A stretch of DNA of 64,000 bases from Hymenobacter profundi (lineage in GTDB: Bacteria; Bacteroidota; Bacteroidia; Cytophagales; Hymenobacteraceae), in NCBI RefSeq assembly GCF_019334315.1, contig NZ_JAHWGL010000008.1, positions 1 through 64,000 on the forward strand. Direction: 5' to 3'. This document shows positions 52,995 to 63,127 of the stretch, piece after piece (the first letter of the stretch is position 1; every line of letters starts with the position of its first letter). Below the pieces are notes generated by a model. It searched no databases, was not told the DNA's origin, and was given only the letters and a program-made list of their open reading frames with translations. Position numbers and translations under genes: made by a program.

Positions 52995-55025
52995 ATGAGC
53001 TTAGAAGAAGAATTAGCGCTTGAGCGACGGCGGCGGGGAATTGCCGAAGCAGAGGTTCTGCGGTTGCAGGCACAGCTAGAAAGTAAGGTAGTGGCTCATG
53101 CCTTAGTGCCGACGAGTTTACCTTTTGAGACTGTAGAACAGGACATTCCATATGAAGAGGAATTGGTTCGTCAAATTATTGACAGCAGTCCATACATTAT
53201 CTATGTAGAGGACGAAAGAGGACAGTGTCTACTGGCTAACCAGCGTTATAAACAGTTCCTGAGTTTGGGCCCAAGTTCCGCCGATGCTCAACAGGTTCCA
53301 TTCGCTTCTATCGTTAATTTCTCTGCCAATTGGCCGGTGAGTGGGAGCGTATTGACCTCAGAAGAGAACTACCTTCTCCAGAATGGAACAACTATTTGGC
53401 ACCACACTACCAAGAGCTTATTGGTACGTAATAATGGTGCCCGCTGCCTACTCACGTGCTCCGCGGATATTACGGAGCTAAAACGCGCGCAACAGGCAAT
53501 CGAAGCTCTGGTGCAGACTAAGCAAGAGTTTATTGCTAAGCTGAGCCATGAAATTCGTACGCCCCTCCATGGAGTAATGGGGTTAGTCGAATTGCTCAAT
53601 AAATCTTCTCTATCAGCTGAACAAGCTGACTACGTGGAATTAATTGAGTTCAGCACCAAAAATTTACTCGTCGTTATTGATGATGTATTGGACTTTGCCA
53701 GAATGGAACTGGGAAAGGTCCATCTAGAAACTATTTCATTCGATGTACTTAAAACAGTACAGAATACAGCACGTTCGTTTGCCGCAAATATTGCCGAGAA
53801 AGGCCTGCAACTGCGAGTTGATGAGCCCATCTCACTCCTACCCCCATTGCAAGGCGACCCCCACCGCTTGCATCAGGTTCTGGTAAACTTGATCAACAAC
53901 GCTATTAAATTCACTCACCAAGGCACTATTACAATTACCCTGGAGGCTGGCGAGCAAATTGGTGAGGTACTACCTGTCACGTTTAGTGTCACAGATACAG
54001 GCATCGGCATCAAATCCAGTAGCCTAGACTATATTTTTGATAGTTTTCAACAGGCTGACAGCAGCATTCCGCGCCTATATGGTGGCGCAGGGCTAGGGCT
54101 TAGTATTTGCAGAAACCTGATTGAGTTACAAGGCGGTAAAATAGGTGTGCGTAGTGAGCTTGGGCAAGGAAGCTGCTTTTACTTCACGATTCCTTATGTA
54201 GTAGGGGAGAAGCTAAAAGCAAGTGAGCCAGTCGCGGCTCAATCAATAGATATGTTACAGGGCCTTACTATCTTATTGGTCGAGGACAATCCCATTAATC
54301 AGCTAATTGCGGTGTCAATGCTGGGTGAGTGGCAGGTGCAAGTGGATATGGCACAGAACGGTGAGGAAGCGGTAGCTAAGGCCCAGTTGCGTGAGTATGA
54401 TATAATTTTGATGGATATTCAAATGCCTCAACAGGATGGTCTAGCGGCCACTGCCCTTCTGAGAGCGAACAGTAATCCCAACCAGCATACTCTCATCATC
54501 GCCCTCACTGCTGACGTCCTTCAGATCAACGCCAACTCCTACCAAGCCCAAGGATTTAATGATTATCTACTCAAGCCTTTCTCTGAAGCGGCCCTGTATG
54601 AGTTGCTAGTGCGGGTAAATCAGCGTGGGCCACTTATGGTTGCAGAGGTAGCGCCAACTGATTTACATACAATGACTTCCAGACGGCACTATAATCTAAA
54701 TATGCTAGGGAAGCTCGCAATCGACCCAGTATTTGTTCGCAAGCTGTTGGAACTGTTCATCAGCAAGGTGCCAGGACAAGTGTATGCTTTGCAAGAGGCA
54801 GTAGAGCAAAATAACAGGCCGATGATAGGCCATGAAGCACATATGTTGAAAACTATTTTTGGCAACCTACAGATTGAGCCGGAAACTGAATACTTAAGAA
54901 AATTGGAAACCCTCGCTGATAAGGAAACGTCTAAAGCGGAACTCATGCCGCTTGTCAAAGCAGTAGCAGAAACTACTGAGTTGCTTTCTGTTCTCTTTCA
55001 AGAGGAATTAGGAAGATTGTCTTAA
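52995..55025 (+). CDS. Hybrid sensor histidine kinase with receiver and Hpt domains
   Basis: A 676-residue cytoplasmic kinase without membrane segments: coiled start (1-50), PAS domain (about 55-165), HisKA with H185 (LSHEIRTP), HATPase_c ([24 protein letters not shown]), receiver ([10 protein letters not shown], phospho-acceptor in [15 protein letters not shown] loop) and a C-terminal Hpt domain with H616 ([13 protein letters not shown]). This BarA-like layout supports a His-Asp-His-Asp relay; the free receiver encoded next door is the natural last step. Confidence 0.93.
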   Translation: MSLEEELALERRRRGIAEAEVLRLQAQLESKVVAHALVPTSLPFETVEQDIPYEEELVRQIIDSSPYIIYVEDERGQCLLANQRYKQFLSLGPSSADAQQVPFASIVNFSANWPVSGSVLTSEENYLLQNGTTIWHHTTKSLLVRNNGARCLLTCSADITELKRAQQAIEALVQTKQEFIAKLSHEIRTPLHGVMGLVELLNKSSLSAEQADYVELIEFSTKNLLVVIDDVLDFARMELGKVHLETISFDVLKTVQNTARSFAANIAEKGLQLRVDEPISLLPPLQGDPHRLHQVLVNLINNAIKFTHQGTITITLEAGEQIGEVLPVTFSVTDTGIGIKSSSLDYIFDSFQQADSSIPRLYGGAGLGLSICRNLIELQGGKIGVRSELGQGSCFYFTIPYVVGEKLKASEPVAAQSIDMLQGLTILLVEDNPINQLIAVSMLGEWQVQVDMAQNGEEAVAKAQLREYDIILMDIQMPQQDGLAATALLRANSNPNQHTLIIALTADVLQINANSYQAQGFNDYLLKPFSEAALYELLVRVNQRGPLMVAEVAPTDLHTMTSRRHYNLNMLGKLAIDPVFVRKLLELFISKVPGQVYALQEAVEQNNRPMIGHEAHMLKTIFGNLQIEPETEYLRKLETLADKETSKAELMPLVKAVAETTELLSVLFQEELGRLS

Positions 55026-55187
55026 CGAATATGGGTATGTTACTATTTGTATCATCAAAATGATATTACTATTGGGTGAATTCTTGATAATTAGTATTAT
55101 ATTTATATCACATTTAAATCTTAATAATATTAATTATATATTGCAGCCTCTAAAGTGCAATGCTATCCAGGCCCTTTTGCATCAACC

Positions 55188-55565
55188 ATGAAAAAAAATC
55201 TGCTTATCGTTGATGATGAGCCCTCTATCTGTCTCATTTTGAAGTATTACTTCGGCCCCTCTTTTAACGTGGTGGTGTATCCAAATGGATTGGAAGCCAT
55301 TACATGGCTAAAGCAGGATCATCGTCCAGATGCTATTGTCGCTGACTATGCAATGCCAATCATGGACGGGTTAGACTTTATAAAACAAGTTCGCTCTATT
55401 CCCGCACATAAGCATACACCTCTTATTATACTATCAGGTAAGGATGAAACTAGTCATAAAATCAAGTGTCTAAAACAAGGAGCTGACGATTACGTAGTTA
55501 AGCCCTTCAATCCTGAGGAACTTGATTTGAGAATCCAAAAGCTATTGGCAAGGATCAAATTATAG
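55188..55565 (+). CDS. Stand-alone response regulator receiver
   Basis: A 125-residue single receiver domain: LLIVDDEP near the N-terminus, D53 as acceptor (IVADYAMPIMDG) and the VVKPF lysine loop. There is no output domain, so it acts through protein contacts, as CheY or SpoIIAB-like partners do. ATG 55188 starts the conserved domain. Lies between the hybrid kinase and the priming sugar transferase. Confidence 0.93.
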   Translation: MKKNLLIVDDEPSICLILKYYFGPSFNVVVYPNGLEAITWLKQDHRPDAIVADYAMPIMDGLDFIKQVRSIPAHKHTPLIILSGKDETSHKIKCLKQGADDYVVKPFNPEELDLRIQKLLARIKL

Positions 55566-55669
55566 CCACCACTAACATCTCAACTTTCCGCCCTACTGTC
55601 TGCCTTTTCTAATCCCGCCTGACTTCCTAATGCGCCACTGCATGAAACTAAATTTTAAAATAGCGCTCT

Positions 55670-56557
55670 ATGAATGCCAGCATCACAGACTTACGGTTTC
55701 GAGAAGCTACGGAGCGTGAGCCACGCCCTGATTTTTCTCAACTGCCAGGCTACCCTCCAACTATTGCTGCCGATAAGTCAGGTCAACCACTATATTCTAT
55801 ACGGTTTCCTGTATCCAAACGGATTTTCGACGCAATATTCGCCTTCATTGTTCTTGTATGCCTAGCACCGCTGTTTCTTTTAATAGCGTTACTAATCAAG
55901 CTGGAATCAAGAGGCCCAGTCTTTTACTACTCCTATCGAGTAGGCACAGGATACCGGATCTTCAAATTTTGGAAGTTTCGCTCGATGCGGCAAGATGCTG
56001 ATCAGCTATTAACTTCCATGCAGAACCTAAATCAGTACCAAGCAGCGCCGGAGCAACAAGAAACTGTGTTTTCTGATGTATGTGCCGCATGTCAGTTGGC
56101 TGGTACAGCTTGCCAACAACAATTAATTGATCATCAAGGGCGCCAAATTTGTGAACGCCAACACCGGTCAGTCCAAAAAAATAAGGTGGATGCTACATTC
56201 ATCAAAATAGCGAACGATCCACGCATTACGCGCATCGGTAAAATCATTCGCAACACTAGCATCGACGAGCTGCCCCAGTTTTTTAATGTTTTGTGTGGAG
56301 ATATGTCTGTGGTTGGTAACCGGCCATTGCCGCTGTATGAAGCCGAAAGGCTGACCACCGACCAATTTGCGGCTCGATTCATCGCACCCGCCGGCATCAC
56401 AGGCTTGTGGCAGGTGAGCAAGCGTGGCAGCAAGACAATGTCGGCAGAAGAACGCAAGTTGCTGGATGTAGAATACGCGAAGCACTACTCTCTTAAAAAG
56501 GATATCCAGATTGTCTTGAAAACGATACCAGCTCTATTTCAACAAGAAAGCGTATAA
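55670..56557 (+). CDS. Priming sugar transferase with a four-cysteine insert
   Basis: A 295-residue undecaprenyl-phosphate sugar-1-phosphate transferase of the WbaP/WcaJ core kind. It has one membrane segment (52-75), SRGPVFYYSYRVG, FKFWKFRSMR, and the C-terminal DPRITRIGKIIRNTSIDELPQ then GDMSVVGNRPLPLYEAE plus GITGLWQVSKRG. Between FRSMR and DPRITR lies an insert with C138, C141, C148 and C161, absent from the classical enzymes but possibly metal-binding. It adds the first sugar to the lipid carrier. Confidence 0.93.
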   Translation: MNASITDLRFREATEREPRPDFSQLPGYPPTIAADKSGQPLYSIRFPVSKRIFDAIFAFIVLVCLAPLFLLIALLIKLESRGPVFYYSYRVGTGYRIFKFWKFRSMRQDADQLLTSMQNLNQYQAAPEQQETVFSDVCAACQLAGTACQQQLIDHQGRQICERQHRSVQKNKVDATFIKIANDPRITRIGKIIRNTSIDELPQFFNVLCGDMSVVGNRPLPLYEAERLTTDQFAARFIAPAGITGLWQVSKRGSKTMSAEERKLLDVEYAKHYSLKKDIQIVLKTIPALFQQESV

Positions 56558-57300
56558 TGAAAAAAATATTCGGCTTTCTGGTACTAGTGCTTCCTTTGTC
56601 GTCGGCACTTGGCCAGACTACCGCGCCTCCGACCGAGGATTGGCAAACTATTTTTTTTGAGTCGCCAGCTATTGCCCTACCCCGGCTGATGGAAGCAGCC
56701 GGCCAGCATTCAAAGCAGGTGAAGGTAGTAGAGCTAGACAAAACTATTAAGGAGCAAGATATTCAGATTGCCAAGGAAGAAATTTTGGGAAGCGTGACAC
56801 TGGGAGGCAATTACGGCTACGGAAACGTTCTCAATGGTGGAGTCTATGACCCCGCTAATCCTACTCAGGTGCGCACCATTACTTCCACACGCTATTTCGC
56901 TGGCGCTACTGTAGGATTCCCGCTAACACGAATTATCAGCCGCGGCAACCTGATTAAGCGGGAGCAAATGGCTTACCAGCAGGCAGAGTTAACGCGACAA
57001 GGGCAAATCGATGCGATTCGCCAACAAATAATTCAGCTCTACCAAAATGTACTACTGGCCAAAAAGCTGCTCACATTGCAACAGGAAGCTTATGTGACTG
57101 TGAAAACTAATTATCAACTATCAGAACGCCAGTTCCGGCAAGGACAACTGCCATTAGCCGAGCTTTCGGTGGCTAGCGCTGGTTTGACGGGAGCTGCCAT
57201 TGCGCAGGAAACTGCCCTCAACCAGTATAATACATCCTTTATGCTACTAGAGGAAGTAGTAGGAACTAAAATTTCAACTCTGATGACAACAGCCCGATGA
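56557..57300 (+). CDS. Short TolC-like outer-membrane export protein
   Basis: A 247-residue exported protein (signal ending near ALGQ) with paired long helices and a central strand pair (VTLGGNYGYGN, RYFAGATVGFPLTRII) as in one TolC repeat. Normal TolC proteins have two such repeats and about 450 residues, so this is half length. The start overlaps the previous stop by one base (TAATG), and the next gene overlaps its end by four (ATGA). Confidence 0.75.
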   Translation: MKKIFGFLVLVLPLSSALGQTTAPPTEDWQTIFFESPAIALPRLMEAAGQHSKQVKVVELDKTIKEQDIQIAKEEILGSVTLGGNYGYGNVLNGGVYDPANPTQVRTITSTRYFAGATVGFPLTRIISRGNLIKREQMAYQQAELTRQGQIDAIRQQIIQLYQNVLLAKKLLTLQQEAYVTVKTNYQLSERQFRQGQLPLAELSVASAGLTGAAIAQETALNQYNTSFMLLEEVVGTKISTLMTTAR

Positions 57301-59423
57301 GTTTTTCTGATGCCCTCCAATTACTAAAGCGCAAATGGCTGCTGCTAATACTGGTTCCCCTTGTTTTTGGAATCTCCACATATTTCTTTGCGCGCCACTT
57401 ACCCAAAACTTATAGCTCCGATACGACCCTCTACACTGGTATTGCCTCCGGCTACTCTCTAACAGGCAATGCGGAAGCTAATTTCAACACAACTAGCAAC
57501 GCCTTCGATAACCTGATCAACCTGATCAAAGCCCGTTCTACAGGGGAGGAAGTCGCTTATCGGCTGCTAGCTGACCATTTGTGGCAGACTAGCCAACAGC
57601 CTGCTCTACAGGCTGCGCCAGAATATAATAGTTTACGGGAAAATGTGTCGGAAGACATGCGAAAAGAGCTATTGGGGGCTACACCATCTGCTACATTACA
57701 AAACGTACGTCGCTATGCCCAAGCCAACAATACCAATGCGCTGTATTGGCTGTTAAATTCCAATGACCCAACGTATTCTCTCAAAGCTCTTGCGACGCTG
57801 ACAGTGTCGCGGATTGGAACGAGCGACCTACTTCGGCTAGAATACGAAAATATCAATCCGGCTATCTGTCGCCAAACCTTGAACCTCGTAACACAGGTGT
57901 TTTTGCAGCAGTCGCGGGGACTGCGGGAGGGGCAAACTAGTTCGGTGGTAGCTTATTATGAGGCAGAATTAGACAGCGCAAAAAACCGGCTAACGGCGGC
58001 AGAGCGGGAAAACTTAGCTTTCAACCAAGATAACAACATCATTAACTATGATGAACAGTCGAGAAATATTGCCATTGATAAAGACGCTTTGAATGCCACA
58101 CTCACTACTGTGAGGCAGGAGTACGAAGGAGCACAAGCAGTGCTACAGGCCATAAACCAGAAGCTGGGTAATAAACAGGCTGCGCTGCTCAGCAGCAGCC
58201 GCGTACTAGAACAGCGCCAGAAGCTGAGCAAGTTGAACGCGGCATTGGCTGATCAACAATTGTTTAATACACAAAAAGAAGCTAATAATGCTAAAGCTAA
58301 AGAACTGCAGGCCGAGATAGATAAAACGTCGCAGGCTATTCTAAGCAACGTCAATCAGTATAACGATCAGGCGAATACGGCCGAGGGTATTCCGAATGCT
58401 AACTTGCTCGCAGAGTGGTTGCAGACGATGATATTGGTGGAAACCAATCGAGCTAAGCTGAATGTGCTGACTCAGCGACAAAATGAGTTTGAGAAAGAGT
58501 ACCGACGCATGGCGCCGCTTGGGGCTACACTCAAGGGAATCCAACGTAAAATTAGCTTAGCTGAGCAGAATTATCTTGCTGTACTGGCCAGCCTGAATGC
58601 TAGTAAAGCATCACAGAAAAATACGCAGTTTGCTGGCAGCCTCAAAGTAATTGACCCACCAAATTTGCCAGTGACGCCCAAAACGAATCTATTGGTGTTG
58701 TTATTGCTACTGAGCACATTAGGTGGCTTCGTATTTGTAGTTGGCCTAGTACTAGGGCTGGGGCTGATGGATAAATCCTTAAGAAATCCATTGATAGCGT
58801 CCCGTCGGATTGGCTTACCGGTAGCAGGGGTGATGTTAGATACGCATGCCCTTGCAACCCAGCGGTTTATAGCTTATCAGCAGCGTAGTCTCGATCAACT
58901 AGTGCATCAGATTTTGCTTAAAGCTAATACGCCGCCCGCTCCGGTTCCATTTGTGGTGGGTGTATTTAGTGTACAGCGGCAGGAGGGCAAAACTACACTG
59001 TGCCAGGCTTTGGCTCAGCGATGCCATGAAATGGGCGTGCAGACGCTTGCTTTGTACCCTGACCGTGAGGATATAGATGAGACGCTGGAAGCCCCGTCGC
59101 TATTTTACCCCTCCGCGATGGCAGCCGTGCAAGGCTGGCAACTGGACAAGTTGATTCAGAATGCTGTGCCCAAACGCATGACCGAAATCAGCCAGCCGAA
59201 CGTGCAAGTGGTACTGATTGAGTTTCCTGCCTTGCTAGGTGACGCTTTGCCAGTAGGCGTGTTGCGGCAGTTAAATCTGATCTTTCTAACCGTACCAGCC
59301 ACGCGTACGTGGCGCCCTACCGATCACCAAATAGTAGAACGCCTACGGTCTGCTACTAATGCCCCGGTAGAAGTGGTACTGTCCGGCGTAGAGTTATACC
59401 AGACTGAAGAAAGCCTAAGCTAA
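57297..59423 (+). CDS. Wzz-like polysaccharide co-polymerase with degenerate BY-kinase domain
   Basis: A 708-residue protein with two membrane helices (about 13-32 and 475-497) flanking a long periplasmic coiled region (about 190-460), and the proline motif DPPNLPVTP before the second helix. The cytoplasmic domain has a P-loop-like VQRQEGKTT (559-567), but Walker A' is LALYPD rather than LLIDxD and Walker B is VVLIEFP; there is no tyrosine-rich tail. It should control chain length but may not be an active kinase. Confidence 0.85.
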   Translation: MSFSDALQLLKRKWLLLILVPLVFGISTYFFARHLPKTYSSDTTLYTGIASGYSLTGNAEANFNTTSNAFDNLINLIKARSTGEEVAYRLLADHLWQTSQQPALQAAPEYNSLRENVSEDMRKELLGATPSATLQNVRRYAQANNTNALYWLLNSNDPTYSLKALATLTVSRIGTSDLLRLEYENINPAICRQTLNLVTQVFLQQSRGLREGQTSSVVAYYEAELDSAKNRLTAAERENLAFNQDNNIINYDEQSRNIAIDKDALNATLTTVRQEYEGAQAVLQAINQKLGNKQAALLSSSRVLEQRQKLSKLNAALADQQLFNTQKEANNAKAKELQAEIDKTSQAILSNVNQYNDQANTAEGIPNANLLAEWLQTMILVETNRAKLNVLTQRQNEFEKEYRRMAPLGATLKGIQRKISLAEQNYLAVLASLNASKASQKNTQFAGSLKVIDPPNLPVTPKTNLLVLLLLLSTLGGFVFVVGLVLGLGLMDKSLRNPLIASRRIGLPVAGVMLDTHALATQRFIAYQQRSLDQLVHQILLKANTPPAPVPFVVGVFSVQRQEGKTTLCQALAQRCHEMGVQTLALYPDREDIDETLEAPSLFYPSAMAAVQGWQLDKLIQNAVPKRMTEISQPNVQVVLIEFPALLGDALPVGVLRQLNLIFLTVPATRTWRPTDHQIVERLRSATNAPVEVVLSGVELYQTEESLS

Positions 59424-59444
59424 CGCTGAGCTGCCTGCTTACTT

Positions 59445-60893
59445 ATGAAGTTCACTCCTCCACCTGCTGCTACATTGCTGCATTCGCGCTGGCTCCTGCC
59501 CGCACTGCTTGCAGGAGCGTTATGCCTGGGCTGGCTGACGAGCAAGATGGGAGTATTAGTACCGGGGCTGCTGATAGCAGTGCCTTTCCTAGTGTTTTTC
59601 CTGGTGTTGGTATTTTATTACCCACGGATCGGCTTCATTAGCTTTATTATCTACTGCTTTCTAAACAATTACCTAAGCCGGCACATCATTACCATTCCGG
59701 TGGGGCTGGGGATGGAAAGTATTCTGATCATTACTTGGCTAGCTGTCCTATTTCACCGCACTGATATATTCCAGAGTAAGCGTATTCGTAATGACTTGTG
59801 CTTACTCTCGCTAATCTGGTTTGTCATCAATGTGCTGGAACTAGGTAACCCTGCGGGCGCCAGCATTACGGGGTGGTTTTATGAAATGCGTAGCACCACG
59901 CTCCTGTGGGTGCTAACAGTACCTCTGGGGTATTTATTGTTCGCACTGAAGCGGGACTTATCCACTTTTCTTTATCTGTTAGTTGGGTTTTCGGTACTAG
60001 GAACTCTCTATGGTATCAAGCAAAAGCTATTTGGAGTAGATGCGATGGAGCAATACTGGCTGGATCAAGGGGCAGCACGGACGCATGTACTGTGGGGACG
60101 GCTACGTGTATTTTCGTATTACAGTGATGCTGCACAATTTGGTGCTTCCCAAGCGCATATTGCCCTAATCTGCCTCATTATGGCACTAGGCCCTTACTCC
60201 TGGAAGAAACGGCTGTTGCTAATAATTAGTAGTGCAATACTCCTTTATGGTATGCTAATATCGGGTACCCGAGGGGCTTTCTTCGTACTCATTATAGGCG
60301 TATTCATCTACTTAGCACTAAGCAGGCAAATTAAGATTCTGCTGTTAGGCTGCTTGATAGCTGGCGGGGTTTTTTGGGTGATGAAGTATACCACCATTGG
60401 GAACTCTAACCCCGACATTTTCCGCCTTCGCTCTGCTCTTAATCCTGAAGATCCTTCTTTGCTGGTGAGGTTAAACAACCAAGCCATTCTGCGCGATTAT
60501 CTCGCTACTCGGCCTTTAGGGGGGGGAGTAGGGGTTATTGGAGCGTGGGGGATAAAGTATAATCCAAATAAGTTTCTGTCCCGAATTCCTCCGGATAGTT
60601 ATTTTGTCAAAATATGGGCGGAGTATGGTATCGTCGGCTTTCTGCTATGGTTTGGGATAACGCTCTTTATCTTAGGTAAGTGTATGGGGATTGTCTGGCG
60701 ACTGAAAGATCCTGACTTACGACAAAAGCTGCTTGCCTTAACCGCGGGCTACGGAGGTATTCTGATTTGTACATACAGTAATGAGATTATTAATCAAATG
60801 CCTTCCGCTATGATAATATACATATCCTGGGTATTCATTTTTATGGGGCCAACACTTGATACTCCACAATTAAGAACAATGCGTGATGAGTAA
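59445..60893 (+). CDS. Wzy-like polysaccharide polymerase (O-antigen ligase family)
   Basis: A 482-residue inner-membrane protein with about 11-12 hydrophobic segments. The LISGTRGAFFVLIIGVFIYLAL block, and the large periplasmic loop before FVKIWAEYGIVGFLLWFGITLF are typical of the Wzy_C/O-antigen ligase group. It would polymerise repeat units. The next gene overlaps by eight bases. Confidence 0.85.
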   Translation: MKFTPPPAATLLHSRWLLPALLAGALCLGWLTSKMGVLVPGLLIAVPFLVFFLVLVFYYPRIGFISFIIYCFLNNYLSRHIITIPVGLGMESILIITWLAVLFHRTDIFQSKRIRNDLCLLSLIWFVINVLELGNPAGASITGWFYEMRSTTLLWVLTVPLGYLLFALKRDLSTFLYLLVGFSVLGTLYGIKQKLFGVDAMEQYWLDQGAARTHVLWGRLRVFSYYSDAAQFGASQAHIALICLIMALGPYSWKKRLLLIISSAILLYGMLISGTRGAFFVLIIGVFIYLALSRQIKILLLGCLIAGGVFWVMKYTTIGNSNPDIFRLRSALNPEDPSLLVRLNNQAILRDYLATRPLGGGVGVIGAWGIKYNPNKFLSRIPPDSYFVKIWAEYGIVGFLLWFGITLFILGKCMGIVWRLKDPDLRQKLLALTAGYGGILICTYSNEIINQMPSAMIIYISWVFIFMGPTLDTPQLRTMRDE

Positions 60894-61800
60894 TAAGCCT
60901 CTAATTTCTATTATTTCTGTTAACTACAACCAAGCGCAGATAACTTGCGCCATGCTGGCGTCATTGGAGAGGATCACCTATCCAAATACAGAAGTAATTG
61001 TAGTGGATAATGCATCTCCAACAGAAGCGCCTACCACAATTGCTGAGCAGTTTCCCACAGTGCAACTCATCCGTTCGTCCGCTAATCTAGGCTTTGCAGG
61101 TGGTAATAATTTAGGTATCTGCGCCGCTAAAGGAAAGTATATCCTTTTCCTCAACAACGACACTGAAGTAGAGCCGAACTTCCTGGAACCGATGGTCGAT
61201 CTGCTGGAAGCGGATGCCACTATAGGCATGGTTTCACCCAAGCTTGTCTACTATAACTCCAATAATACAATCCAGTATGCAGGCAGCAGTAATATAAATC
61301 CTTGGACTGGCCGAAATTTCTCTATCGGCAGTCAGCAGAAAGACAACGGACAATATAATACTACCTATCCCACAAAATTAGCACATGGCGCTGCCATGCT
61401 AGTGCCTTTACAAGTAGTATTCAAAATTGGCTTAATGCCCGAATTATACTTTTTATATTATGAAGAATTAGACTGGTGTGAGATGGTAAAACGCGCTGGT
61501 TATCAATGTTATTATGTCGGTGGCTCTACCGTTTATCATAAAGAATCAGCCTCTGTTGGACAAGGTTCAGTGCTAAGAACTTATTATATGCACCGAAACC
61601 GTCTTCTCTTTATCCGGCGCAATTTCACTGGATTACAGCGGTGGAGTGGAATTTTGTTTTTTCTGCTAGCCGCCGCCCCTAAGCAAAGTGTAGTACATCT
61701 GCTACGAGGTGAATTTAATCATCTGAAGGCAGTATGGAGCGGTATTGGCTGGCATCTGCAAGGCCAGAATGTACATCAAAATCGTTTTCTACCCGCTTAA
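60886..61800 (+). CDS. Glycosyltransferase family 2, rhamnosyltransferase-like
   Basis: A 304-residue enzyme. ISIISVNYNQAQITCAMLASL and VIVVDNAS begin the GT-A fold, LFLNNDTE is the metal-binding DxD-type motif, and ELYFLYYEELDWCEMVKRAGY holds the catalytic acid region. ATG 60886 is favoured over the GTG three bases earlier. It fits the wbbL-like group. Confidence 0.92.
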   Translation: MSNKPLISIISVNYNQAQITCAMLASLERITYPNTEVIVVDNASPTEAPTTIAEQFPTVQLIRSSANLGFAGGNNLGICAAKGKYILFLNNDTEVEPNFLEPMVDLLEADATIGMVSPKLVYYNSNNTIQYAGSSNINPWTGRNFSIGSQQKDNGQYNTTYPTKLAHGAAMLVPLQVVFKIGLMPELYFLYYEELDWCEMVKRAGYQCYYVGGSTVYHKESASVGQGSVLRTYYMHRNRLLFIRRNFTGLQRWSGILFFLLAAAPKQSVVHLLRGEFNHLKAVWSGIGWHLQGQNVHQNRFLPA

Positions 61801-63009
61801 ATGAGCATTGTAACGTCACTAATATCGATACTTCTGCAATTGGTTGGAGCATATCTGCTACTCAATGTATTGTATCTCCTGTTTTTTGCATTAGCTGGTC
61901 ATCGCTCTTCACCGGCTGTACCATCGAGTGGGGGAAGCAAACGGCGTATGTGCGTATTATTACCTGCCTACCGAGCTGATACGATTATTGCGGAGACTGC
62001 TCCTGCCGCTAGGAGGCACGCATATGCTGGTGTTGCAGATGTATGTGTTATTGCTGATGGCCTGCAACCGGCGACTGTGCAGACTTTGCGTGCGCAGCAA
62101 ATTAACGTTGTGGAAGTGTTTTTTGAGAAAAGCACTAAAGGCAAAGCGCTATTTTCTGCCTTAACTGAATTGCCTGCTGGGGCATACGACGTGGCCGTAA
62201 TATTGGACGTAGATAACGTGATGGCTCCGGGATTCCTGACGCAAGTAGATGCCGCTTTCGCAGCCGGTTACCGAGTAGTCCAAGGACATCGAACAGCAAA
62301 AAACCTAGATTCTCCTTTTGCCGTGCTGGATGCCTGCAATGAAGAAATCAACAATCATATTTTCCGGAGGGGGCATGCTAACCTGGGAATGTCGTCGTCT
62401 CTCATTGGTTCGGGTATGGCATTCGATTACGAGTACCTAAAACAATTGCTTCAAGATATTGGTGATACTCCTGGTGAGGACAAAGAGTTAGATTTCAGTG
62501 TTTTACGGGACAAGAAGAAAATAGCTTATCTACCGTCCGCGTACGTATATGACGAAAAAATTCCTAACGCTAAGGTGTTTGCAACGCAGCGTACACGCTG
62601 GTTAGCAACGCAACAAGAATTCTTAGTGAAGTACTTTGGGGAGGGGTTACGACAACTGCGCCAGGGAAACATAGATTTTGTGGATAAGATTCTGCAATCC
62701 ATGCTCCTGCCACGGGTGTTGCTACTCGGTATACTTGGTTTTCTGATAATGCTGTCGCTACTGTGGCGGGTAGGTCCAAGCCCAGACTTCTGGCTGATGC
62801 TTTTGCTAGGTACAGCTCTTGCACTACTTCTGGCTCTACCAAAACGTCTGTATACTCGTCAGGTGGGAAGAGCAGTGCTACACTTGCCGGTAGCCTTGAG
62901 CGCTATGGTGCTAGCTTTGCTGCAAATTAGAAAGGCAAAAACGTCTTTTATGCCTACCCCGCATGTGGCCCGGCAGGTAGATTCGGCAGCTTCCTCCTCC
63001 CTAAAATAA
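61801..63009 (+). CDS. Membrane glycosyltransferase family 2, PgaC-like
   Basis: A 402-residue transferase with an N-terminal membrane segment (8-28), GT-A domain (MCVLLPAYRADTIIAETAPA, ILDVDNV as DxD, GEDKELDFSVL, and TQRTRWLATQ as the QxxRW motif) and two or more C-terminal helices. Enzymes of this type are processive or transfer to lipid-linked chains. It begins at the base after the previous stop codon. Confidence 0.9.
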   Translation: MSIVTSLISILLQLVGAYLLLNVLYLLFFALAGHRSSPAVPSSGGSKRRMCVLLPAYRADTIIAETAPAARRHAYAGVADVCVIADGLQPATVQTLRAQQINVVEVFFEKSTKGKALFSALTELPAGAYDVAVILDVDNVMAPGFLTQVDAAFAAGYRVVQGHRTAKNLDSPFAVLDACNEEINNHIFRRGHANLGMSSSLIGSGMAFDYEYLKQLLQDIGDTPGEDKELDFSVLRDKKKIAYLPSAYVYDEKIPNAKVFATQRTRWLATQQEFLVKYFGEGLRQLRQGNIDFVDKILQSMLLPRVLLLGILGFLIMLSLLWRVGPSPDFWLMLLLGTALALLLALPKRLYTRQVGRAVLHLPVALSAMVLALLQIRKAKTSFMPTPHVARQVDSAASSSLK

Positions 63010-63019
63010 AGGACCATTT

Positions 63020-63106
63020 ATGCCTTGGGAAATCATCTTTTTGCCGGCACTCATTAGCCTACTGATTGGCCTGCGTAGCGGCTTACAAGCCAAACCACGC
63101 CGGTAG
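63020..63106 (+). CDS. 28-residue membrane peptide
   Basis: MPWEIIFLPALISLLIGLRS followed by a basic tail ending PRR. Residues 5-18 form a hydrophobic helix with positive charges after it. It is preceded by AAAGGA about 7 bases before the ATG, lies 10 bases behind a glycosyltransferase gene and 21 bases ahead of the next, and shares their orientation. It may be a small membrane-complex subunit, but random occurrence is possible. Confidence 0.5.
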   Translation: MPWEIIFLPALISLLIGLRSGLQAKPRR

Positions 63107-63127
63107 CCAGCTTAACATAATTGCCGT

